From NCBI GenBank assembly GCA_035604685.1, contig DATNIB010000065.1:1-39170 (forward strand): a stretch of 39,170 nucleotides of DNA. Reading direction: 5' to 3'. Position numbers and translations under genes: made by a program. The notes beneath the pieces are model-generated. The model was not told the origin of the DNA, did not search any database, and was given only the letters and a program-made list of their open reading frames with translations. Positions 8,551-16,272 of this stretch are shown here, piece by piece. Origin of the DNA: DATNIB01 sp035604685 (GTDB lineage: Bacteria; Actinomycetota; Acidimicrobiia; Acidimicrobiales; RAAP-2). How positions within the stretch are numbered: position 1 is the stretch's first letter; the number at the start of each line of letters is the position of its first letter.

Positions 8551-11500
8551 TCAGGCCTTTTCGATCCAGGCCCGGGCCTGGTCGTCGGGGCCGGCCAGGT
8601 CCAGGGGGAACCCGGTGCCCTTCCCGGCGCCCTCGGACACGTCGACGGCCAGGACCTCGCGCCCGATGGTGTCCCAGTGGGCCCGGAGCGCCTCGGCGCC
8701 CTCGAGGTGCAGTCGGATCCGATCGGTGACCTCGAGGCCGATCTCCTTGCGCAGGTCTTGGAGCTGGCGGACGACGTCGCGCACGAGGCCCCGCTGGCGG
8801 AGCCCGTCGTCGATCGCCAGGTCGAGGGCGACCACCTCGCCGCCGCCGCGCGAGACGGCGAAGCCCGGCTGGCCGTGGACGCGCAGCTCCACCTCGTCGG
8901 CGTCGAGGGTGACGGCCTCGTCGGCCAGTCGGACCGCGATCGCGCGCCCGGCCTCGAGCGCGGCCGAAGCCTCGGTGGCGTCCAACGCGGCCAGGGCCGC
9001 CTTCACGTCGCCCACCCGCGACCCGAAGCGCGGACCGAGCAACCGGAAGTTGGGCAGCAGCTCGAAGCGCAGCACCGTGCCCACCTCGCTCGTGACGACG
9101 ACCTCGTCCACGTTGAGCTCGTCGGCCACGATCGCGTCCAGGAGCGCAGGGGCACCGGGGGGCAGGTAGACGAGCGCGCGGGCGAGGGGCTGGCGGACCT
9201 TCACGCCGGCCTCGCTGCGGGCGGCGCGCCCGAGCGACGACAGCTGGCGCGCCTGGGCCATCTGCGCCTCGAGCGCCGCGTCGACGGCGGGCGCCCAGGG
9301 CTCCGTCGCCGGCCAGTCGGCCAGGTGCACCGAGTCGTCCTCGGCGGCGCCGGTGAGCTCGCGCCAGAGGCGGTCGGCGAGGAACGGGCAGAACGGCGCC
9401 AGCAGCACCGACACGGTGACGAGCGTCTCATGCAGCGTGGCCTCGGCCGCCAGGGTGTCCGTCGCCGGCGCGTCGGGGTCGGTGCGCCAGAAGCGCCGCC
9501 GGCTGCGCCGCACGTACCAGTTGGAAAGGTCGTCCACCAGGCCGGCCAGCGCGCTGGCCGCCGGGTAGGGGTCGTAGTCCTCCAGGCGTTCGGTCACCTC
9601 GAGGACGGTCGCGGCGAGGCGGGAACGGAGCCACCGGTCGAGCGGCGGCCGGTCGGCCGCGGCCGGGATGGCGGGGTCGTCGGGCTCGAAGCCGTTGGGC
9701 GCGGCGTAGGTGGTGAAGAAGCTGAAGGTGTTCCAGAGCGTGAGCAGCGTCTCGCGCAGCGCGGCGTCGATCGCCTCGACCGCGGTGTAGGTCGGCGACC
9801 ACGGGGAGCCCTGGCTGAACATCCACCACCGCAGCGGGTCGGCCCCGCGGGTGTCGATGATCTCCCAGGGGTCGACGATGTTGCCGGCGGACTTCGACAT
9901 CTTGCGGCCCCGGGCGTCGACCAGGTGGCCCAGGCAGACGACGTGGGCGTAGGGGGAACGCCCGAAGACCAGCTGATTGACGGCCAGCAGCGAGTAGAAC
10001 CAGCCGCGCGTCTGGTCGATCGCCTCGGAGATGAAGTCGGCCGGGAAGGTGAACGCCTCCGCCGAGCCGGCCGCGTGGGGATAGCCCACCTGGGCGGCCG
10101 GCATGGCACCGGAGTCGAACCACGCGTCGATGACCGGTTCGACGCGCCGGGCGGTCAGCGTCGCCGCCCCCGCGGCCTCGGCGCAGTGCGGGCAGGGCAG
10201 CACGACCTCGTCGATGCCGGGCCGGTGCGGGTCGAGGCCCTCCAGGTCGCGGCCCGAGAGGGCCGAGAGCTCGGCCAGCGAGCCGACGCACTGGAGGTGG
10301 CCCTCGGGGCAGCGCCAGATGGGCAGGGGTGTCCCCCAGTACCGGTCGCGCGACAGCGCCCAGTCGACGTTGTTCTCCAGCCACTCGCCGAATCGCCCGT
10401 CCCGGATGTGCGCGGGATGCCAGTCGATCCCCCGGTTGGCGTCCACCAGCTCGTCCTTGCGGCTGGAGGTCGCCACGTACCAACTGGGCTTGCCCCAGTA
10501 GATGAGGGGGGTCTTGCAGCGCCAGCAGTGCGGGTAGGAGTGGATGAAGGCCTGCCGTCGCACCAGGACGCCGGCCGCCTCGAGGGCATCGTTGATGTCG
10601 TGGTTGGCCTCGCGCACCGCCCGGCCGGCCAGCCAGCCGGCCGCCTCCGTGAAGCGGCCGTCGGGCCCGACCGGGTTGAGCGCGGGCAGTCCGGTCTCCC
10701 TCGCCACCCGGCGGTCGACCTCGCCGAAGGCGGGCGCCAGGTGGACGAGGCCGGTGCCCTCGTCGGTCGTCACGAAGTCGGCCGAGACCACCCGCCAGCC
10801 ATCGGCCCCCTCGGGCACCGCCACGGCGTCGAGCGGCCGCCGGTAGCGGAGCCCTACCAGGTCGGCGCCGCGGACCGTGGCGCTCACCACCGCGTCCTCA
10901 CCGAACACGGCCTCGACCAGCGCCTCGGCGACCACCCGGCCGTCGACCACCGCGTAGGTGAGGTCGGGGTGCACCGCCACCCCGGTGTTCGACGGCAGCG
11001 TCCACGGCGTGGTCGTCCACACGACCAGCGCCTCGGCCCCCCCCACCAGCGCGGAGTCGGCCCCCTCGAGCGGCAGGGAGACGTAGGCCGACTCGTCCTC
11101 CTCGTCCTCGTAGACGCCGGGCTGGCCGAGCTCGTGGCTGGACAGCGCGGTGCCACAGCGCGGGCAGTAGGGCACCACCTTCAGGTCCTCGTAGAGGAGG
11201 CCCTCTTCGAAGAGCTGCTGGAGGTGCCACCAGACCGACTGCACGTACTCGGAGCTGAGCGTCCAGTAGGCGGCGTCGAGGTCGACCCAGTAGCCGATGC
11301 GCGTGGTCAGCTCGGCGAACTCGGCCACGTAGGTGTTGACCGACTCGCGGCAGAGACGGACGAACTCGGCGATCCCGACCTCGTCTTCGATCTGCCGTTT
11401 GCCGGTGATGCCCAGCTGCTTCTCCACCTCGACCTCGACCGGCAGTCCGTGGGTGTCCCACCCGGCCCGGCGCGCCACGTAGAAGCCGCGCATGGCGCGG

Positions 11501-11712
11501 AAGCGACAGAAGAGGTCCTTGTAGACCCGCGCCCAGACGGTGTGCACCCCGGGGCGTCCGTTAGCGGTCGGCGGGCCCTCGTAGAAGACCCAGGGCGGGG
11601 CCGCCGAGCGCTGGTCCACCGAACGCTTGAACACCCGCTGCGCCGCCCAGCGCTCAAGCTCGGTCTTCTCGAGCAGCGCGAAGTCAACTTCGGGTGGAAC
11701 GGGGCGGAACAC
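8551..11712 (-). CDS. ileS: Isoleucyl-tRNA synthetase, long type-2 form
   Basis: This enzyme charges tRNA-Ile with isoleucine. The 1053-residue protein has the class I HIGH-equivalent GVHTVWAR at 55-62. KMSKS in RGRKMSKSAGN is near residue 603. The CP1 editing domain lies between them, and an anticodon-binding C-terminal region follows. The length and the HTVWAR form fit the eukaryote-like type 2 enzymes, a group known for low mupirocin sensitivity and usual in actinobacteria. The GTG start at 11710-11712 has GGGAG about six bases upstream. A TAGGCT box at 11747-11752 could be the -10 element. No T-box leader is visible upstream. Confidence 0.95.
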   Translation of the reverse strand: MFRPVPPEVDFALLEKTELERWAAQRVFKRSVDQRSAAPPWVFYEGPPTANGRPGVHTVWARVYKDLFCRFRAMRGFYVARRAGWDTHGLPVEVEVEKQLGITGKRQIEDEVGIAEFVRLCRESVNTYVAEFAELTTRIGYWVDLDAAYWTLSSEYVQSVWWHLQQLFEEGLLYEDLKVVPYCPRCGTALSSHELGQPGVYEDEEDESAYVSLPLEGADSALVGGAEALVVWTTTPWTLPSNTGVAVHPDLTYAVVDGRVVAEALVEAVFGEDAVVSATVRGADLVGLRYRRPLDAVAVPEGADGWRVVSADFVTTDEGTGLVHLAPAFGEVDRRVARETGLPALNPVGPDGRFTEAAGWLAGRAVREANHDINDALEAAGVLVRRQAFIHSYPHCWRCKTPLIYWGKPSWYVATSSRKDELVDANRGIDWHPAHIRDGRFGEWLENNVDWALSRDRYWGTPLPIWRCPEGHLQCVGSLAELSALSGRDLEGLDPHRPGIDEVVLPCPHCAEAAGAATLTARRVEPVIDAWFDSGAMPAAQVGYPHAAGSAEAFTFPADFISEAIDQTRGWFYSLLAVNQLVFGRSPYAHVVCLGHLVDARGRKMSKSAGNIVDPWEIIDTRGADPLRWWMFSQGSPWSPTYTAVEAIDAALRETLLTLWNTFSFFTTYAAPNGFEPDDPAIPAAADRPPLDRWLRSRLAATVLEVTERLEDYDPYPAASALAGLVDDLSNWYVRRSRRRFWRTDPDAPATDTLAAEATLHETLVTVSVLLAPFCPFLADRLWRELTGAAEDDSVHLADWPATEPWAPAVDAALEAQMAQARQLSSLGRAARSEAGVKVRQPLARALVYLPPGAPALLDAIVADELNVDEVVVTSEVGTVLRFELLPNFRLLGPRFGSRVGDVKAALAALDATEASAALEAGRAIAVRLADEAVTLDADEVELRVHGQPGFAVSRGGGEVVALDLAIDDGLRQRGLVRDVVRQLQDLRKEIGLEVTDRIRLHLEGAEALRAHWDTIGREVLAVDVSEGAGKGTGFPLDLAGPDDQARAWIEKA

Positions 11713-11746
11713 TCTTGCTCCCGGGGCGGTGGGTGACGGTCGGACC

Positions 11747-11752
11747 AGCCTA
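11747..11752 (-). promoter_or_regulatory. Candidate -10 box TAGGCT for ileS
   Basis: On the minus strand TAGGCT sits 34 bases before the ileS GTG, giving a leader of about 27 bases that includes the GGGAG ribosome-binding site. No convincing -35 box lies 16-18 bases farther upstream. Confidence 0.4.
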
Positions 11753-11916
11753 GAGAATGGACGAGGAGGGGCCGACCGACCGCCGGTGATCGATCAGGCA
11801 GGGAAATAGGGTTTGGATCTGATCGTGCTTCTTGGCGGCGAGGTGGTGAGGGAAGCGATGACTAGGGCCGGCGCCGTGGAGGCCGGCGGGGCGCTCGAGT
11901 CAGACGGAGACGACGC

Positions 11917-12660
11917 GTGAGCAAGTCCGCCGCCGGGCGGCGCAGGCCGCGCTTCGCAGAGCCCCTGCTCCGGCGGATCTGGCTGTCCGGTCAGGTACTG
12001 GGGCGAATTGGCGGTGTCTACCGCCGCGCCTGTCCCATCTGCGAATTTGAGGGCCGGTTTCTCGCCTTCGGCAACCCTCCGCGCTACGACGCCTGGTGCC
12101 GGCGCTGCGGATCGCTCGAACGCCATCGTCTGCTCAAGCTCTGGCTGGAGCGGGAGTGGGCGCCCCCGCAGCTCGGCCGTCTCCTGCACGTCGCGCCGGA
12201 ACCGGCTCTCGAGCAGGTCTTGCGCGACCGTTCCCGCCACTACCTGCGCGCTGACCTCCGGGTCGGCCGGGGGGACCTGGTGACCGACCTCGAGCGACTC
12301 GCCCTCAGGGACCGCTCGGTGGACACGGTCGTCTGCTCGCACGTCCTCGAGCACCTGAACGACGAGGCGGCCCTGGGCGAGATCTTCCGGGTCCTGACCG
12401 ACGGCGGTCTCTGCCTCTTGATGGTCCCGATCGTCGAGGGCTGGAGTGCCACCTACGAGCCCGCCGGCGTGGTCGGCCATGAGCGAACGCTCCATTTCGG
12501 CCAGGCGGACCACGTGCGGTACTACGGCGCCGACTTTCGGGAGCGGGTCCGCCGGGCGGGCTTCGAACTCACCGAGTTCACGGCCGAGGAGCCCGAGGTG
12601 GTCCGCTTTGGGCTTTGGCGCGGCGAGAAGGTCTTCGTCGCTCGGAAGCCGTCTCCTTAG
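11917..12660 (+). CDS. SAM-dependent methyltransferase with N-terminal zinc ribbon
   Basis: The 247-residue protein begins with a basic tail and a four-cysteine ribbon (Cys39, Cys42, Cys61, Cys64; CPIC and CRRC). A class I methyltransferase fold follows. The nucleotide-binding glycine loop is replaced by LLHVAPEPAL. The later motif VDTVVCSHVLEHLND is typical of methyltransferase family 11. The substrate is unknown; similar ribbon-plus-methyltransferase proteins often lie near polysaccharide genes, but no such genes are present here. The GTG at 11917 has GGAGA eight bases upstream. The gene is divergent from ileS and its TAG stop overlaps the stop of the converging HAD gene. Confidence 0.8.
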   Translation: MSKSAAGRRRPRFAEPLLRRIWLSGQVLGRIGGVYRRACPICEFEGRFLAFGNPPRYDAWCRRCGSLERHRLLKLWLEREWAPPQLGRLLHVAPEPALEQVLRDRSRHYLRADLRVGRGDLVTDLERLALRDRSVDTVVCSHVLEHLNDEAALGEIFRVLTDGGLCLLMVPIVEGWSATYEPAGVVGHERTLHFGQADHVRYYGADFRERVRRAGFELTEFTAEEPEVVRFGLWRGEKVFVARKPSP

Positions 12661-13379
12661 TCGGACCCTTGGTGTCCACCCACCCCGGGCTCCGCGCGCG
12701 TCGCCACCAACCGGTCCCACAGCGCCTCATCGACCGACTCGAGCGAGTCCAAGACGGCGTCGGCGATGGCGAACGCGCGGTGGTGGCGTTCCGCCGGTTC
12801 GGGCACGGCCACGCAGGCCATGCGGGCCGCCTTGGCGGCCAGCACGCCGGCCGGCGCGTCCTCCCACGCCAGGCACTGCTGCGGGTTGATCCCGAGCTTG
12901 GCCGCAGCGCCGAGGTAGACCGCCGGGTGGGGCTTCCCGTACTGCTCGTCCTCCGCCGAGTGGACCACCGGGAACGACGACGCCAGAGAGAAGTGGTCCA
13001 GCACGAGGTGGATCATCTTGTACTGCGACGACGAGGCCAACCCGAGTGCAAGGTCGTGGGCGCGGCACAGGTCGATGGCGCGTTGGACGCCCGGGAGCAG
13101 GGTGCCCCGGGCCTGCACCACCTCACAGACCCGGTCGACCACCGATTCGGCGACCGCCTCGGGGCTGGGTCCGCGCCAGGGGTAGCGCTCGTACCAGAAG
13201 TCGATGACCTCGTTCACGAACATGCCCTTGGTCTGACGGCTCGAGGCGGCCTCGAGCGGGACGCCCAGCGCCCCCAGGATCTCGACCTCGACCTCCAACC
13301 AGAGGTACTCCGAGTCGATGAGGAGGCCGTCCATGTCGAAGATGGCGGCGCGGAACGCGCGCGGCGCGGCCACGTTCAA
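12657..13379 (-). CDS. HAD-superfamily phosphatase (beta-phosphoglucomutase/HxpB-like)
   Basis: This is a HAD hydrolase of about 240 residues. Motif I is FDMDGLLIDSE, with nucleophile Asp15 and general acid Asp17. Motif II is in LGLASSSQ, the lysine is in YGKPHP, and the acidic motif is WEDAPAG. The GLLIDSE cap junction fits the subgroup that dephosphorylates hexose or hexitol phosphates, or isomerises beta-glucose phosphate; the exact substrate is unknown. The start is uncertain: TTG at 13377-13379 or GTG at 13371-13373, both just before the conserved motif. The stop overlaps that of the convergent methyltransferase gene by three bases (TTAG). Confidence 0.85.
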   Translation of the reverse strand: MNVAAPRAFRAAIFDMDGLLIDSEYLWLEVEVEILGALGVPLEAASSRQTKGMFVNEVIDFWYERYPWRGPSPEAVAESVVDRVCEVVQARGTLLPGVQRAIDLCRAHDLALGLASSSQYKMIHLVLDHFSLASSFPVVHSAEDEQYGKPHPAVYLGAAAKLGINPQQCLAWEDAPAGVLAAKAARMACVAVPEPAERHHRAFAIADAVLDSLESVDEALWDRLVATRAEPGVGGHQGSD

Positions 13380-13404
13380 CCGGCCGGGGGCGGATCGGGG
13401 GCGC

Positions 13405-13893
13405 TCAGGCGGGCAGGTGGGCGGTGATCGCCTCGATGACCGCGGGGTCCTCGGGCTCGGTCCGCGGGCGGAAGCGGCCGACGACCTCGCCCGAGGGGGC
13501 GATCACGAACTTCTCGAAGTTCCACAGGATGTCGCCGGCCTTGCCCTCGGTGTCTTCGACCGCGGTCAGCTCGGCGTAGATCGGGTGCCGGGCGTCGCCG
13601 TTCACCTCGATCTTCTCGAAGAGGGGGAACGTCACCCCGTAGGTGGTCGAGCAGAACTCCTGGATCTCCTCGGCCGAGCCCGGCTCCTGGCCCAAGAACT
13701 GGTTGCAGGGGAATCCGAGCACGCTGAACCCGCGGTCGCCGTAGGTCTGCTGGAGCCGCTCCAGCCCCTCGTACTGGGGCGTGAGACCGCACTTGGAGGC
13801 GACGTTCACGAGCAGCAGCGCCTTGCCCTTGTAGGGGGCGAGGGAGGAGTGCTCACCGGAGAGCGTGTCGATGGGGGAGTCAAAGAGGGCCAT
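13405..13893 (-). CDS. Glutathione peroxidase-family thiol peroxidase
   Basis: The enzyme reduces hydrogen peroxide or organic peroxides using a thiol partner. In the 162-residue protein the peroxidatic Cys35 lies in NVASKCGLTPQY. The rest of the catalytic set is Gln65 (FPCNQF) with Trp124 and Asn125 (WNFEKF). Extra cysteines at 63 and 81 could serve as the resolving residue. Bacteria of this group usually lack glutathione, so thioredoxin or mycothiol is the likelier reductant; that is inference. The ATG at 13893 has no ribosome-binding site. TAACCT lies exactly six bases upstream, which suggests a leaderless message. Confidence 0.9.
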   Translation of the reverse strand: MALFDSPIDTLSGEHSSLAPYKGKALLLVNVASKCGLTPQYEGLERLQQTYGDRGFSVLGFPCNQFLGQEPGSAEEIQEFCSTTYGVTFPLFEKIEVNGDARHPIYAELTAVEDTEGKAGDILWNFEKFVIAPSGEVVGRFRPRTEPEDPAVIEAITAHLPA

Positions 13894-13899
13894 GGGGGC

Positions 13900-13905
13900 A
13901 GGTTA
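13900..13905 (-). promoter_or_regulatory. Leaderless-type -10 box TAACCT before the peroxidase gene
   Basis: On the minus strand TAACCT is followed by six bases (GCCCCC) and the ATG, so transcription would begin at the start codon. The lack of any purine-rich ribosome-binding site agrees. No -35 box is evident. Confidence 0.45.
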
Positions 13906-13986
13906 CCCGCCTCGCCGTGGCGGGTGAATAGCGGCCCGCCGCCTACGCTGCCCTGGTCGAACGACCGCTCCGGAAGGTGGGTGGGC

Positions 13987-14928
13987 ATGCACGCGGTGGT
14001 GATCGAGGCCGGGGAGCTGCGCTGGATCGAGCGGCCCGACCCGATGCCGGGCGACACCGAGCTCCTGGTCGAGGTGCGGGCCGCCGGCATCAACGCAGCC
14101 GACCTCGTCCAGCGGCAGGGCTTCTACCCCGCACCGCCCGGTGCGCCGGCCGACATCCCGGGGCTGGAGCTGGCGGGCGACGTGGTGGCGGTCGGCACCA
14201 AGGTCTCCCGCTTCACGCCGGGCGACCGGGTGATGGCGCTCGTCGGCGGCGGCGGGCAGGCCACCAGGGCGACGGTCGACGAGGCCCACGCCCTGGCCGT
14301 CCCCGACCACGTGGACTGGCCAGCGGCCGGCGGGTTCCCCGAGGCCTACTCGACGGCCTTCGACGCCCTCTGGTCCCAGTGCCAGCTGCAGATGGGCGAG
14401 CGCGTGCTCGTGACCGGGGCGGCGGGTGGCGTCGGCACGGCGGCCGTCCAGCTGGCCGCTGCGGCCGGCGCCCGCGTGGTGGCCTCGGTCCGGGATCCGG
14501 CCCGCCGGCCGGCCATCGAGGAACTGGGGGCCGCCGTCGCCATCGAACCCGACGACGTCGCCCTCCACGGCCCCTACGACGTCGTCTTGGAGTTGGTGGG
14601 GGCGCCGAGCCTGGCCGGCGCCCTCGGGTCGCTCGCCACCGGCGCCAGGGTGGTCGTGATCGGCATCGGCGGCGGCGCCAGCTTCGAGCTCGACCTGCGA
14701 CGCCTCATGCTGGCGCGGGCCCGCATCAGCGCCTCCACCCTGCGGGCCCGCGACCGGACGGCCAAGGCGGCGGTGGCCGACGGGGTGGCCCGCCACGTGC
14801 TGCCGCTCCTCGCCACGGGGCGCATCGGCGTGCCGATCTCGGCCACGATCGAGATGGCCGATGCCGCGGCCGCCTACGAGCGGTTCGCCGCCGGCGGGAA
14901 GTTGGGAAAGATCGTGCTGGTCACGTGA
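13987..14928 (+). CDS. Zinc-independent NADPH:quinone reductase (MDR superfamily)
   Basis: This medium-chain dehydrogenase/reductase of 313 residues has an N-terminal GroES-like domain (about 1-115) without zinc-binding cysteines. A Rossmann domain follows, with VTGAAGGVGTAAVQLAA near 140-156. It probably transfers hydride from NADPH to a quinone or an enone. The ATG at 13987 has a strong upstream GGAAGGTGGG. A TACGCT box at 13944-13949 could serve as the -10. Its stop overlaps the GTG of the hydroxyacid oxidase gene (GTGA), so both enzymes are likely made from one message. Confidence 0.88.
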   Translation: MHAVVIEAGELRWIERPDPMPGDTELLVEVRAAGINAADLVQRQGFYPAPPGAPADIPGLELAGDVVAVGTKVSRFTPGDRVMALVGGGGQATRATVDEAHALAVPDHVDWPAAGGFPEAYSTAFDALWSQCQLQMGERVLVTGAAGGVGTAAVQLAAAAGARVVASVRDPARRPAIEELGAAVAIEPDDVALHGPYDVVLELVGAPSLAGALGSLATGARVVVIGIGGGASFELDLRRLMLARARISASTLRARDRTAKAAVADGVARHVLPLLATGRIGVPISATIEMADAAAAYERFAAGGKLGKIVLVT

Positions 14929-16013
14929 GCGGGTCCGGCGCGCCGGCGCCGATCGACCTCGACCTCGGCGACCTCGAGGAAGCGGCCCGCCAGAAGATCG
15001 GCGAGATGGCCTACGCCTACTTCGCCGGCGGCGCGGAGGACGAGCACCAGCTGGCCGAGAACCTGGCGGGCTGGCGTCGCTGGCGCCTGCGCCCGCGCGT
15101 GCTGGTCGACGTCTCCGCGATCTCGACGACCACCACGGTGCTCGGCTCCCCCGTCGCGCTCCCGGTCATGGTCGCCCCGACTGCGCTGCACGGCTTCGCC
15201 GATCCGCTCGGCGAGGTCGCGACGGCGCGCGCCGCCGCCCGGGCGGACGTGTGCTTCGTCCTCTCGTGTCTGGCCAACCGAGACCTGCGCGAGGTGGCGG
15301 AGGAACCGGGGCTCCGGTGGATGCAGGTCTACGTGCTGAAGGACCGGGGTCGGACGGCCGAGATGGTCGGGCGCGCGGCGGCCGCCGGCTACCGAGCGCT
15401 GGTGCTCACGGTCGACGCACCGGTGTCGGGCCTGCGGCGGCGCGAGCTGCGGGCCAACATGGCGCTGCCCCCCGAGTTCACGCTCCCCAACCTGGCCGAC
15501 CCCGAGGATGCCCGCCGGTTGGGGCGGGGCTTCATGGCCGCGGTGCTCGGGGCGTTCGACCCCACGATCGGCTTCGACGACATCGGATGGCTGGCGGAGG
15601 TGGCCGGCCTGCCGGTCGTCGTGAAGGGCGTCGCGCGCGGGGACGACGCGCGGCGCTGCATCGAGGCCGGGGCCAGCGCGGTCAGCGTGTCCAACCACGG
15701 CGGGCGCCAGCTCAACGACGGGGTGCCGACCGCCGACGCGCTGGCCGAGGTGGTCGACGCGCTGGCCGGAGCCGGCGAGGTCTACGTGGACGGCGGCATC
15801 CGGCGGGGGCCAGACGTGGTGAAGGCGCTCTCGATCGGCGCGACCGCGGTCATGGTGGGCCGGCCCGTCCTGTGGGCGCTGGCCAACGGCGGCTCCGACG
15901 GCGTCCTCGAGCTGTTCGAGTGGCTGGGCGCCGAGGTGGGCCGGACGATGGCGCTGTGCGGTGCGACGACGATCGCCGCCTTGGACCGTTCCCTCACCGT
16001 CCGCGCGACCTGA
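14925..16013 (+). CDS. FMN-dependent alpha-hydroxyacid oxidase/dehydrogenase
   Basis: This enzyme oxidises a 2-hydroxyacid such as lactate or glycolate to the 2-oxoacid. The 362-residue TIM barrel shows the FMN-binding lysine Lys234 (VVVKGV), the catalytic pair His258 and Arg261 in SNHGGRQLNDG, and the phosphate-binding GGIRRGPDVVKAL. AYFAGGAEDE near the N-terminus carries the usual tyrosine. The GTG at 14925 overlaps the preceding stop by four bases. MftD of the mycofactocin pathway is a distant relative, but this protein lacks the MftD-type N-terminus and looks like an ordinary hydroxyacid oxidase. The substrate cannot be fixed from sequence. Confidence 0.88.
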   Translation: MSGSGAPAPIDLDLGDLEEAARQKIGEMAYAYFAGGAEDEHQLAENLAGWRRWRLRPRVLVDVSAISTTTTVLGSPVALPVMVAPTALHGFADPLGEVATARAAARADVCFVLSCLANRDLREVAEEPGLRWMQVYVLKDRGRTAEMVGRAAAAGYRALVLTVDAPVSGLRRRELRANMALPPEFTLPNLADPEDARRLGRGFMAAVLGAFDPTIGFDDIGWLAEVAGLPVVVKGVARGDDARRCIEAGASAVSVSNHGGRQLNDGVPTADALAEVVDALAGAGEVYVDGGIRRGPDVVKALSIGATAVMVGRPVLWALANGGSDGVLELFEWLGAEVGRTMALCGATTIAALDRSLTVRAT

Positions 16014-16022
16014 GGCGAACCA

Positions 16023-16037
16023 CGCGCGCAGCGCGCG
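16023..16037. terminator. GC-only inverted repeat after the hydroxyacid oxidase gene
   Basis: CGCGCGC and GCGCGCG are separated by one base, ten bases after the stop. There is no U-run. It may contribute to termination between convergent genes, but low-complexity GC repeats also arise by chance here. Confidence 0.25.
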
Positions 16038-16109
16038 AACCCGGAGCCGCCAGTGCGGTGCGCGCGACACGAGCCGGTGCCAAGGATGGCGAGCGCTGGG
16101 ACGACGGCT

Positions 16110-16145
16110 GCCTCGGGGAACGGCTCCGAGCCGCCTCCCCGAGGC
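16110..16145. terminator. Strong two-part hairpin between convergent genes
   Basis: GCCTCGGGGA (16110-16119) pairs with TCCCCGAGGC (16136-16145). Inside it CGGCT pairs with AGCCG around a CCG loop (16121-16133). The 36-base structure lies in the 259-base gap between the hydroxyacid oxidase and the acyl-CoA carboxylase, which end toward each other. Neither side has a T-run, so it is best called a candidate bidirectional GC-type terminator. The rest of this gap holds no credible gene. Confidence 0.45.
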
Positions 16146-16272
16146 GCCGCCGTAGGAGCCCCCCCGATCCCGCGCAGCACGCCCTGGGCCGGCCTCGGCC
16201 GACCCGGCGATCCGCGACCGTAGCCGGTCACCCCGGCACCGACAATCGATTTTGGGGGCCCCCGGTCGCCCC

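Noticed and set aside
8509..11736. A plus-strand open frame of about 1075 codons opposite ileS
   Set aside because: It mirrors ileS, which is unambiguous; the predicted protein is low in information and lacks any domain.
11713..11916. T-box riboswitch upstream of ileS
   Set aside because: Many actinobacterial ileS genes have one, but I see neither a T-box sequence nor the specifier-stem pattern, and the probable leader is only about 27 bases.
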